From Flavobacteriales bacterium UBA5422 (lineage in GTDB: Bacteria; Bacteroidota; Bacteroidia; Flavobacteriales_D; Crocinitomicaceae), in the NCBI GenBank assembly GCA_002409405.1, contig DHNG01000020.1:8512-21786 (forward strand): 13,275 bases of DNA. Reading direction: 5' to 3'. The notes beneath the pieces are model-generated. The model saw nothing but the letters and a program-made list of their open reading frames with translations. It ran no database searches and was not told where the DNA came from. Positions within the stretch are counted from its first letter, which is position 1. Each line of letters starts with the position of its first letter. Both the position numbers and the translations under genes were made by a program. Below, in pieces: positions 7,229 through 13,275 of this stretch.

Positions 7229-8305
7229 TTATGTATTTAACTTTTTATTTAATTCTTCAATTTGGGTTGCAAAGAAAACCTTTTTTTCTGGAAAAATCAA
7301 CATTAATTGTTGATAAGCATAAATTGCTTTCGGATAATTGCCCTGAACAGCAAAAATTTTAGCGAGTGTTTCGCTTACAGGAAGCTGTGATTCATCTAGG
7401 CTTTCCTTTGCTTTCTTTGTCGGATTGAACAGTTCGTTCCTGTCCGTTCTGTCCTCAAATAATTTTTCGCTCGGAGCAGAAATTTTAGGTTCTTTGACAA
7501 TAAACTGGTCAATCAACGCTTTTGGATCTGGTTTTTCTTCAGGCTGTTCCGCATGTGAAACATTGCTCTTTAACCAGGATGTAAAGCTTCGGGTTTGTTC
7601 CTCTTGCTCTTCTGCTACTTTTTGAGAAAGGGGTTTGGTTTGAGAAAGCGCGGCAATTAACTTTTGACGTTCCACTTCTAACGCATCCTCTTCTGATTGT
7701 TGGCGTTTAGCTTCTTCTGCTTCCAATGAATACATTTCTGCGCCAATGTTGAGTGATGTCAGAAGTTCATCGGGTAGTGAAGGAAATTCCACTGCAGGAG
7801 ATTCTTCAGGTATGTTGTCGGTAACTGGTGTCTCTTTCTCCGGAATAACATCGTTTGCATCCGTCGCTTCCTCCATCGCTGAGTTTTCCCGCTCATCTGC
7901 TTGTTGCAGGTCAACCTTTTCCTCTGGCACAACGACAGGAGATACAATTACATTTTCTGTCACCAAAGGCGTCGTTTCCTCCTGTTGAGGAATGATTACT
8001 GCTGATGGAACAGCTGCGTGCTGTTCTTCGTCGGGAATACGTTCCTGTGTAGGTATTATGACTGTTTCCTGAGAGGCATGAAGCAATTCGAACAAAACCG
8101 CCCGGTCTGAAATGCGGTAGGCAAACTTCTGTAATTCACTATCCAGTCGCACATCATTGGTTTGAGCCAGTGTCTTTAAATAGAGAAGTGGAAATACCTG
8201 TGAATACGGATACGTTTCACAAAGTGTTTTGAGTGAATCAACATCCTGGGCAACGCAAAGATGCGGTTGCTTGATACGTGCTGCTATTTCGTTCAGATTC
8301 AGCAT
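7229..8305 (-). CDS. Conserved TPR-containing protein of unknown function
   Basis: This 358-residue, probably cytoplasmic protein has no signal peptide or membrane helix. Residue numbers here follow the ATG at 8305. The N-terminal part (about 1-78) is ordered and hydrophobic (YPYSQVFPLLYLKTLAQ). A long acidic, Glu/Pro/Val-rich low-complexity stretch runs from about 80 to 235. SFTSWLK lies at 240-246 and LIDQFIVKEPKIS at 264-276. A C-terminal TPR-like helical pair follows (about 311-357, with VSETLAKIFAVQGNYPKAI). The last two segments match a Bacteroidota family I recognise, but its biochemical role is not known to me. Helical pairs of this type usually bind other proteins. The stop of the lptE-like gene overlaps the start: GTGATG contains a GTG at 8308, the TGA stop at 8307-8305 and an ATG at 8305. 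I chose the ATG, which gives a TGATG overlap. The GTG would add one residue. Confidence 0.8.
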   Translation of the reverse strand: MLNLNEIAARIKQPHLCVAQDVDSLKTLCETYPYSQVFPLLYLKTLAQTNDVRLDSELQKFAYRISDRAVLFELLHASQETVIIPTQERIPDEEQHAAVPSAVIIPQQEETTPLVTENVIVSPVVVPEEKVDLQQADERENSAMEEATDANDVIPEKETPVTDNIPEESPAVEFPSLPDELLTSLNIGAEMYSLEAEEAKRQQSEEDALEVERQKLIAALSQTKPLSQKVAEEQEEQTRSFTSWLKSNVSHAEQPEEKPDPKALIDQFIVKEPKISAPSEKLFEDRTDRNELFNPTKKAKESLDESQLPVSETLAKIFAVQGNYPKAIYAYQQLMLIFPEKKVFFATQIEELNKKLNT

Positions 8306-8829
8306 CACCAGTTGGATAGAATTTGATTAATTACATCCTGTACAATCTGTGTATTGATTTCTGACAGCAGTTGCGATTCAACGGAAGAAATATCCTGACT
8401 GGAATTGTAATCGGCAAAGCGTGTGCTGACTACTTTCATTTCATGGGTGTAATTGTCATTCGGACAATCAAAATAGATGTCCATCGTCGCGGATACTGTC
8501 AGTCGGTTTTGAGCAGCATTATCTCCTTCCTGCAATGCAATCGGGCTAACGACGTAATTGGTAATCCTGCCAGTGATGGTTACCTGAGGTTTGTTATTCT
8601 CGCCGGAAAGCAGTAAGCGTGTATTGTTCTGGATTCCGGATTTAATGGCTTCTGTCAGATCAATCGGGTAGTTGATCGGTGCATTTGGTGCTGCATTTTC
8701 AAGCGGGTCCATTTGAAAATGCTTCAAGCAGGCATGGAGCGAACCGGTGTCATTAAACGAGACACTCGTTGGCCAACAAGAAGTCAGACCGGCAGTAAAA
8801 AGAAGTGCTATGATGCTCAGAATCCTCAT
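8305..8829 (-). CDS. LptE-like LPS-assembly lipoprotein
   Basis: This is a probable outer-membrane lipoprotein of the LptE family. LptE plugs the LptD barrel, and the pair inserts lipopolysaccharide into the outer leaflet. The 174-residue protein starts with a lipoprotein signal peptide ending in a lipobox, LTSC, with the lipidated Cys at 18. The mature part shows the family pattern: YPIDLTEAIKSGIQNNTRLLL (the segment around 54-74), then VTITGRITNYVVSPIA (about 83-98), a strand NRLTVSATMDIYF (about 108-120) and a C-terminal helix VVQDVINQILSNW-like segment about 160-174. Sequence conservation in this family is low, so the call rests on pattern plus place in the operon, where Bacteroidota LptE-family genes normally stand. 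Its ATG overlaps the upstream regulator's stop by four bases (ATGA), and its own stop overlaps the TPR gene's start, so all three are probably translationally coupled. Confidence 0.85.
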   Translation of the reverse strand: MRILSIIALLFTAGLTSCWPTSVSFNDTGSLHACLKHFQMDPLENAAPNAPINYPIDLTEAIKSGIQNNTRLLLSGENNKPQVTITGRITNYVVSPIALQEGDNAAQNRLTVSATMDIYFDCPNDNYTHEMKVVSTRFADYNSSQDISSVESQLLSEINTQIVQDVINQILSNW

Positions 8830-10091
8830 TCTCCCAAGTTATATTCTTTAATTTTCCGGTACAATGTCCGTTCAGAAATACCCAATTCCTGTGCCGCATA
8901 TTTGCGTTTTCCCCGGTGTTTTTCCAGTGCCTTTCGAATCAGATCTTTCTCCTGGTCTTCCAGCGAAAGAGATTCTTCTACTACTTCATGTACTTCGTAT
9001 GCTTCATCTTCTTCTTCCACATGATGATGTCCATAAGGAACTTCTTGGACAACCGGTTTTTCAACAACTGCAGGAGCAATTAATTTTGCGGTCTCATACG
9101 GAGCTGTTTCCACATCGGCGTACAACCGGTTGATCAATTCTGCCTGATCTCCGCTTACGGTAAAGTTTCCTCCTTTGTTGATAATCTCTGCAACCAGTTT
9201 TTTTAATTCTGTCAAGTCTTTTTTCATGTCGAACAGAAACTTGTACATCAATTCACGTTCACTGATACTTTCTTCTGATTCCCGTTGCGCCAACATTGTA
9301 GATTTTGGCTGGATCGAAGGCAGGTATTGTTGTAATGTGCGCGTGTCAAGTTCCCGTTCTGTTTCAATAACGGAAATTTGTTCCACCACATTTTTGAGCT
9401 GGCGAATATTTCCCGGCCATGAATAATGGTTGACCATTGTAACAGCATCGCTTGTGAGACGAATCGTCGGCATACGGTATTTGTCCGCAAAATCACTTGC
9501 AAATTTGCGAAATAGTAAATGAATATCTTCACCACGTTCTCTCAGAGGAGGTAAGGAGACAGGAACGGTACTTAACCGGTAATACAAATCTTCGCGGAAT
9601 TTTCCGGAAGCAATTGCATTTTGCATATTTTCATTGGTCGCAGCGACAACCCGGACATTTGTTTTCAGCACTTTGGATGATCCGACGCGAAGAAATTCTC
9701 CTGTTTCCAGGACACGCAATAACCGGACTTGTGTTTGCATTGGCAATTCCGCCACTTCATCCAGGAAAATAGTTCCGCCGTCTGCTACTTCAAAATATCC
9801 CTGCCGGTTTCCTGCTGCTCCTGTAAATGAACCTTTTTCGTGTCCGAAGAGTTCCGAATCAATCGTTCCTTCCGGGATCGCTCCACAGTTGACAGCGATG
9901 TATTCTTTGTGTTTGCGTGCACTCAGGTTGTGGATTACCTGGGGAATGATTTCCTTTCCGGTTCCGCTTTCTCCCGTTACCAATACTGAAATGTCAGTCG
10001 GAGCAACTTGTATAGCTACTTCCAACGCGCGATTGAGCATCGGAGCGTTTCCAATGATTCCAAAGCGTTGTTTTACTTGTTGCAGCGTCAT
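8826..10091 (-). CDS. Sigma-54-dependent transcriptional activator without receiver domain
   Basis: This is a bacterial enhancer-binding protein that uses ATP hydrolysis to open sigma-54 promoters. Among its 421 residues the AAA+ domain starts almost at once (about 8-240). Walker A is GESGTGKE (40-47). The sigma-54 contact loop is GSFTGA (87-92), a Ser variant of the usual GAFTGA. Walker B is GGTIFLDEV (105-113), sensor I is around ATNENM (151-156), the Arg-finger region is FREDLYYRL (165-173) and sensor II is WPGNIRQLKN (225-234). A long acidic, His-containing linker (about 245-375, with GHHHVEEEDE) leads to a Fis-type helix-turn-helix (about 383-416, RKYAAQELGISERTLYRKI). No receiver, PAS or GAF domain precedes the AAA+ domain, so control must come by another route, such as expression level, a partner or the linker. 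It sits 17 bases after miaB and overlaps the lptE-like gene. Its target promoters are not visible here. Confidence 0.93.
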   Translation of the reverse strand: MTLQQVKQRFGIIGNAPMLNRALEVAIQVAPTDISVLVTGESGTGKEIIPQVIHNLSARKHKEYIAVNCGAIPEGTIDSELFGHEKGSFTGAAGNRQGYFEVADGGTIFLDEVAELPMQTQVRLLRVLETGEFLRVGSSKVLKTNVRVVAATNENMQNAIASGKFREDLYYRLSTVPVSLPPLRERGEDIHLLFRKFASDFADKYRMPTIRLTSDAVTMVNHYSWPGNIRQLKNVVEQISVIETERELDTRTLQQYLPSIQPKSTMLAQRESEESISERELMYKFLFDMKKDLTELKKLVAEIINKGGNFTVSGDQAELINRLYADVETAPYETAKLIAPAVVEKPVVQEVPYGHHHVEEEDEAYEVHEVVEESLSLEDQEKDLIRKALEKHRGKRKYAAQELGISERTLYRKIKEYNLGE

Positions 10092-10108
10092 AATTTTAGG
10101 TTAGAAGG

Positions 10109-11590
10109 TCATAAATTCTCAGCTGATTGAGTCGGCACAAGACCAGCAGGTTCACATACAGAAACTACTTCTCCTCTCAGTGTTGCAGATGTACAATCGG
10201 TAATTTTAACAAAAATGTACTGTCCTTTGTCAAAAGCTCCCTTTGGAAAAATGACCATGGAATTTCTTCCGTCACGGCCACACCATTCTTCATCTGACCG
10301 CTTGGATTTTCCTTCTACCAATACTTTTTTTACTTTTCCGATCTGTTGCTTGTGCCAGTGAAGCGAAGAAGCCAATTGCAATTCAATAATTTCATTGAGG
10401 CGTTTTCCTTTTACATCTTCCGGAACATCGTCTTTAAAACGACGCTCGGCCAATGTTTTTGGTCGCTCGGAATACTTAAACATGTATGCAAATTCATACT
10501 GCACCTCTTTCATGAGGTCAACCGTATCCTGGTGTTCTTCGTCTGTTTCGCCACAGAACCCGGTAATGATATCCGTTGAAATGGCACAATCAGGTACAAT
10601 GCGACGGATCGCCTCTGTTCGCTCCAGGTACCATTCACGTGAATAACCTCTGTTCATGCGTCCCAAGACTTCCGTATTACCGGATTGAACAGGTAAATGG
10701 ATGTATTCACAAATATTTTCATACTTAGCCATGATTTCCAGTACGTCATCCGTCATATCTTTTGGGTGGGATGTTGAGAAACGAACACGTAAATCCGGAG
10801 ATACCAATGCCACCATTTCCATCAGCTGTGCAAAATTCGTGGTTGGTTTTCCTTCTTCTTTGATCTCTCCTTTGGATGTTAAATTCCAACGGTAACTATC
10901 TACATTTTGCCCCAATAATGTGACTTCGCGGTATCCTTTCTCAAATAAATCCCTGCATTCCTGTACAATGGTGTGCGGATCACGGGAGCGCTCACGTCCA
11001 CGTGTGAACGGAACCACACAGAACGAACACATATTGTCGCATCCGCGCATGATCGTAACAAACGCACTTACTCCACCGGTGTCCATTCGTACAGGAGAAA
11101 TATCAGCATAAGTTTCTTCACGGGAAAGCAATACATTCACGGCACGTTGTCCGGAGCCTACTTCTTCTACAAGATTCGGAAGATCACGGTACGCATCAGG
11201 TCCTGCTACTAAATCCACCAATTGCTCTTCTTCCAGTAATGATTTTTTCAGTCGCTCAGCCATACAACCCAAAATACCGACAACCAACTCGGGTTGGTCT
11301 GATTTTCGTTTTTTAAATTCAGTCAGACGGTTTCGCACACGCGTTTCCGCATTTTCGCGGATGGAGCAGGTATTGATCAACACAACATCTGCCTCTTCAA
11401 TATTACGGGTAGTGATATATCCTTCGTTGGTCATAATGGAAGCAACAACTTCACTGTCAGAAAAGTTCATCTGACAACCGTAGCTTTCCACATATAGCCG
11501 TTTTCCGTTAGTAGCCGGAACAACTGATTCTACAACCGTTGCTTCTCCCTGACGACCTTCGTCAATTACTTTATTTTGTTCAAAATCCAT
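10109..11590 (-). CDS. miaB: tRNA-2-methylthio-N6-isopentenyladenosine37 synthase MiaB
   Basis: MiaB is a radical-SAM methylthiotransferase that adds a methylthio group to N6-isopentenyladenosine at position 37 of tRNAs reading UNN codons, improving decoding. The 493 residues hold all expected parts. The N-terminal UPF0004 domain has its cluster cysteines C39 (ESYGCQMN), C75 (NTCSIREN) and C109 (GCMAERL). The radical-SAM motif is C184-x3-C188-x2-C191 (MRGCDNMCSFCVVP). STSHPKDM is at about 272-279, IHLPVQSGN at about 297-305, STDIITGFCGET at about 338-349, and a C-terminal TRAM domain covers about 410-478. The first 29 or so residues are a less conserved extension before KRLYVESYGCQ. The ATG at 11590 heads the five-gene operon and has a good promoter just upstream. 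Confidence 0.97.
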   Translation of the reverse strand: MDFEQNKVIDEGRQGEATVVESVVPATNGKRLYVESYGCQMNFSDSEVVASIMTNEGYITTRNIEEADVVLINTCSIRENAETRVRNRLTEFKKRKSDQPELVVGILGCMAERLKKSLLEEEQLVDLVAGPDAYRDLPNLVEEVGSGQRAVNVLLSREETYADISPVRMDTGGVSAFVTIMRGCDNMCSFCVVPFTRGRERSRDPHTIVQECRDLFEKGYREVTLLGQNVDSYRWNLTSKGEIKEEGKPTTNFAQLMEMVALVSPDLRVRFSTSHPKDMTDDVLEIMAKYENICEYIHLPVQSGNTEVLGRMNRGYSREWYLERTEAIRRIVPDCAISTDIITGFCGETDEEHQDTVDLMKEVQYEFAYMFKYSERPKTLAERRFKDDVPEDVKGKRLNEIIELQLASSLHWHKQQIGKVKKVLVEGKSKRSDEEWCGRDGRNSMVIFPKGAFDKGQYIFVKITDCTSATLRGEVVSVCEPAGLVPTQSAENL

Positions 11591-11610
11591 TCTACAATCA
11601 AACTAGTGTG

Positions 11611-11643
11611 CAAAAATAGTAATAATCCACATCACTCTGCCAA
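11611..11643 (-). promoter_or_regulatory. Bacteroidota-type promoter of the miaB operon
   Basis: On the minus strand TTG (11643-11641) is followed after 22 bases by TATTTTTG (11618-11611), an exact match to TAnnTTTG. Transcription would start near 11604, about 14 bases before the miaB ATG at 11590. I saw no sigma-54 promoter pattern (TGGC...TTGC) in this intergenic space, so autoregulation of the operon by its own sigma-54 activator is not supported. Confidence 0.6.
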
Positions 11644-11717
11644 TTTGTCACACTTTTGTAGTGATTTAACGATTTTTTTGCAAAACAGCCCGGATGAATG
11701 AACAAGCCCGTAAACGT

Positions 11718-12716
11718 CTATTTTTTCAGGAAGGTAAGTTCTTTGAATACGTCAGTGTATGCGCCAGCTTCTTTGTCAAGGCTATATACGTTGAGAAGAA
11801 CCGTGTTTTCATTTTTCCACTTGATACCATTGATCAGGTCTGTGATCATGTAATCACCATAGGCAACATCCTCAAAGAGCGGTATGTTGAACTCTTCAGA
11901 GAAACCGTTTTCTGAAATGGAGTACAGGCGCAATTTGTTACTAGTGAGCAGGAGTATTTTTTTGTAATCCGGAGAAAGTACAGGGATTCCTTCTGTAAGG
12001 GCTTCGCTATAAGAATACGACTCCCAACTGATCTCCGTTCCGTTTTTTCGGCTTACCAGCATGTATCCTGTTGTCTGTTCATACGAATATTCTAATTCTG
12101 ACGGTGCATCTTCCCAATAGATCAGGTAAGCATCGATTGTTTTCAGATATCCCTGGAACTGATGTGATCTTCCTTTTGACTGGTAACCCGCAAGATAAGC
12201 CATCATCGGACTCATTGTTTCAAAATAATTAGAAGAAAAGTACGATTTCGTTCTTCCGTTGGCTAAATTCACAGTCAGGGAGGTGTCATTCTTAGAAAAA
12301 TATTCCTGGTACTTTTTTTCGACAGCCGTTACTGATGAAGCATCAAAAATACCGTAACGAATATTGGAATAGTCAGGATTAACAGGAAAGCTGTCACCCG
12401 GAGTGAGTGTGATCGTATAATCATCCGTTGTATACGTATCCGCTAGTTTTCGCGTTTCGATATCCGTATAATAATTGTAATCAGTCAGGTATTCATAATC
12501 CGGCATATATTCCGCTTCTGTGGCGTAATTCGGGTAGAGTGACCCATCTTCCAGCAGCATGTAATCTGATTTGGAAACTTTATAGTATTTCTTTGTTTGC
12601 TTTACTTTTTGTTGCGCAAATGAATTTCCGCTTGTTAAAGCCAGTCCTGCGGTCAATGCAAACAGTGCAAGTGACGCCGTGATTTTTTGTGTAGGTTGTA
12701 TCATGTTTTTTATCAT
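11718..12716 (-). CDS. Tyrosine-rich secreted protein of unknown function
   Basis: I do not recognise this 332-residue protein. Residues 1-34 form a signal peptide with a hydrophobic core at about 14-28 and likely cleavage NSFA|QQ. There is no lipobox and no T9SS sorting domain, so it is probably periplasmic. Tyrosine is very common: 35 of 332 residues, with 13 of them between residues 44 and 100, many next to Asp or Glu (DYMLLED, PDYEYLTDYNYY). The second half reads like beta strands. One stretch, about 245-267 (PVLSPDYKKILLLTSN...LRLYSI), resembles a beta-propeller blade, but no regular repeat follows. It begins 5 bases after the FKBP lipoprotein stop, so the two are surely cotranscribed. 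A second in-frame ATG at 12704 would give a shorter but still complete signal peptide. I kept the first because it lies closest to the upstream stop. No clear terminator follows. Confidence 0.8.
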   Translation of the reverse strand: MIKNMIQPTQKITASLALFALTAGLALTSGNSFAQQKVKQTKKYYKVSKSDYMLLEDGSLYPNYATEAEYMPDYEYLTDYNYYTDIETRKLADTYTTDDYTITLTPGDSFPVNPDYSNIRYGIFDASSVTAVEKKYQEYFSKNDTSLTVNLANGRTKSYFSSNYFETMSPMMAYLAGYQSKGRSHQFQGYLKTIDAYLIYWEDAPSELEYSYEQTTGYMLVSRKNGTEISWESYSYSEALTEGIPVLSPDYKKILLLTSNKLRLYSISENGFSEEFNIPLFEDVAYGDYMITDLINGIKWKNENTVLLNVYSLDKEAGAYTDVFKELTFLKK

Positions 12717-12721
12717 AAAAA

Positions 12722-13168
12722 TTAGTATGCATCAACAATTTCAATGTCAAAGATCAGAACAGCATCTTCGGGAATTTCACCGATTGCCTGCTGCCCGTAT
12801 CCCAATTGTGGGGGACAAATAATGGTTGCTTTTCCTCCGGGTTTGAGGTAATAAGCAATTTCCCGCCATCCGTGAACCAGGTTTTTTAAGGTCAGTTCTG
12901 TCGGCTCTTTTTGTTCGTCAAATACTTTTCCGTTTAGTAATTTCCCTTTGTAAATAGCGGAAATCACAGCATTTGCTTTGATGGGATCTCCCTCTCCTTC
13001 GCTCTGAATGGTGTAGTACAGTCCGGACTCGGAGCGCGTCATCTCCAGGTTGTTTTTTTTAACGTATGCGGCAATCTTATCGTCAAATGTTTTCAGTTCA
13101 TCATCATTGTATCTCCCACAAGAAAAAAGGGTGAGACCAACCAGCAATATCCAAAGTATATTCTTCAT
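12722..13168 (-). CDS. FKBP-type peptidyl-prolyl cis-trans isomerase lipoprotein
   Basis: This enzyme speeds cis-trans rotation of X-Pro bonds and helps proteins fold, here outside the cytoplasm. The 148-residue protein has a lipoprotein signal peptide with Cys17 in LFSC. An acidic patch (DDE, 22-24) shortly after it might influence surface export, but this is speculative. The FKBP domain covers about 45-147. It keeps the residues that line the active site in FKBP12-like enzymes: Y73 (AIYKGKL), F83-D84 (GKVFDEQ), W101 (VHGWREIAYYLKPGGK), Y124 (PPQLGYGQQ) and F140 (AVLIFDIEIVD). An active isomerase is therefore likely. Flavobacterial gliding protein GldI is also an FKBP lipoprotein, but nothing here shows this is that protein. 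The following gene encodes a secreted protein that could be its client. Confidence 0.92.
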   Translation of the reverse strand: MKNILWILLVGLTLFSCGRYNDDELKTFDDKIAAYVKKNNLEMTRSESGLYYTIQSEGEGDPIKANAVISAIYKGKLLNGKVFDEQKEPTELTLKNLVHGWREIAYYLKPGGKATIICPPQLGYGQQAIGEIPEDAVLIFDIEIVDAY

Positions 13169-13186
13169 GTTTTTTATTTTCGGTTA

Positions 13187-13194
13187 CAAAGATA
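13187..13194 (-). promoter_or_regulatory. Possible -7 element before the FKBP lipoprotein gene
   Basis: TATCTTTG on the minus strand (13194-13187) fits TAnnTTTG exactly and would start transcription about 12 bases before the ATG at 13168. No TTG is found at the expected -33 distance, so the call rests on one element only. Confidence 0.4.
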
Positions 13195-13225
13195 ATGATC
13201 CGGAAGATTTGTTGTACTGAAAAGA

Positions 13226-13275
13226 TCAGAACTGTACAGGTGTCAGAATATATCCTTGTTTTTCCAGTAACCGCA
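13226..13275 (-). CDS. Possible C-terminal end of a gene cut by the right edge
   Basis: On the minus strand one frame enters from the right edge and reads RLLEKQGYILTPVQF before a TGA at 13228-13226. The codons and residues look like a natural protein end, and the position, 57 bases upstream of the FKBP gene on the same strand, suits a preceding gene. Fifteen codons are too few to identify a family. A second frame on the same strand also stays open, so this is only a suggestion. Confidence 0.3.
   Translation of the reverse strand, partial: RLLEKQGYILTPVQF

Noticed and set aside
7746..7988. Open plus-strand frame rich in Ser and Thr
   Set aside because: It lies opposite the acidic low-complexity part of the TPR protein. 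Its composition is explained as the complement of Glu-rich codons, and it resembles no protein family.
11650..11663. CACT...AGTG dyad in the space between miaB and the tyrosine-rich gene as an operator
   Set aside because: Only four base pairs match around a five-base centre, which is expected by chance.
11687..11710. Repeated AGCCCG (11687-11692 and 11705-11710) after the tyrosine-rich gene as a terminator
   Set aside because: The two copies are in the same orientation, so they cannot form a stem.
13166..13275. Second open minus-strand frame from the right edge running into the FKBP gene
   Set aside because: It continues out of frame through the FKBP signal peptide region and has no recognisable protein pattern.

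Overview
The window looks like an ordinary chromosomal segment of a Bacteroidota bacterium, most likely a Flavobacteriales-type organism. I cannot fix the genus by reading alone. The grounds are: a type IX secretion (T9SS) cargo protein with a type A C-terminal sorting domain; the gene order miaB / sigma-54 activator / lptE-like / TPR protein / secG, which I recognise from Bacteroidota genomes; -7 elements of the TAnnTTTG type before several transcription units; almost no Shine-Dalgarno sequences before start codons; and AT-rich DNA. Coding density is high. No stretch without a gene exceeds about 220 bases, and I saw no tRNA, rRNA, CRISPR array, insertion sequence or phage gene.

Layout from the left. 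(1) Positions 1-1712, minus strand: rfbA (glucose-1-phosphate thymidylyltransferase) is followed, with a one-base TAATG overlap, by a polyprenyl diphosphate synthase that runs off the left edge. (2) Positions 1842-3833: the only plus-strand gene, encoding a secreted protein of seven 61-residue FG-GAP units plus a T9SS sorting domain. It has its own Bacteroidota-type promoter and a strong hairpin terminator. (3) Positions 3996-6772, minus strand: a single large RND/MMPL-family inner-membrane transporter with its own promoter. (4) Positions 6831-11643, minus strand: a tightly packed five-gene operon in transcription order miaB, sigma-54-dependent regulator, LptE-like lipoprotein, TPR protein and secG. 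It runs from a good promoter to a clear terminator. (5) Positions 11718-13275, minus strand: an FKBP-type peptidyl-prolyl isomerase lipoprotein followed five bases later by a tyrosine-rich secreted protein of unknown function. The last codons of a further gene may lie at the right edge.

A theme is the cell envelope. SecG moves proteins across the inner membrane, the LptE-like lipoprotein helps place LPS in the outer membrane, RfbA supplies an activated sugar for surface polysaccharide, the RND protein probably exports a hydrophobic substrate, the FKBP lipoprotein probably assists folding outside the cytoplasm, and the FG-GAP protein is an exported surface or released product. I did not find a convincing undescribed system. 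The best leads are the exactly periodic seven-unit FG-GAP protein, the tyrosine-rich secreted partner of the FKBP lipoprotein, and the receiver-less sigma-54 activator embedded in an envelope/tRNA-modification operon.
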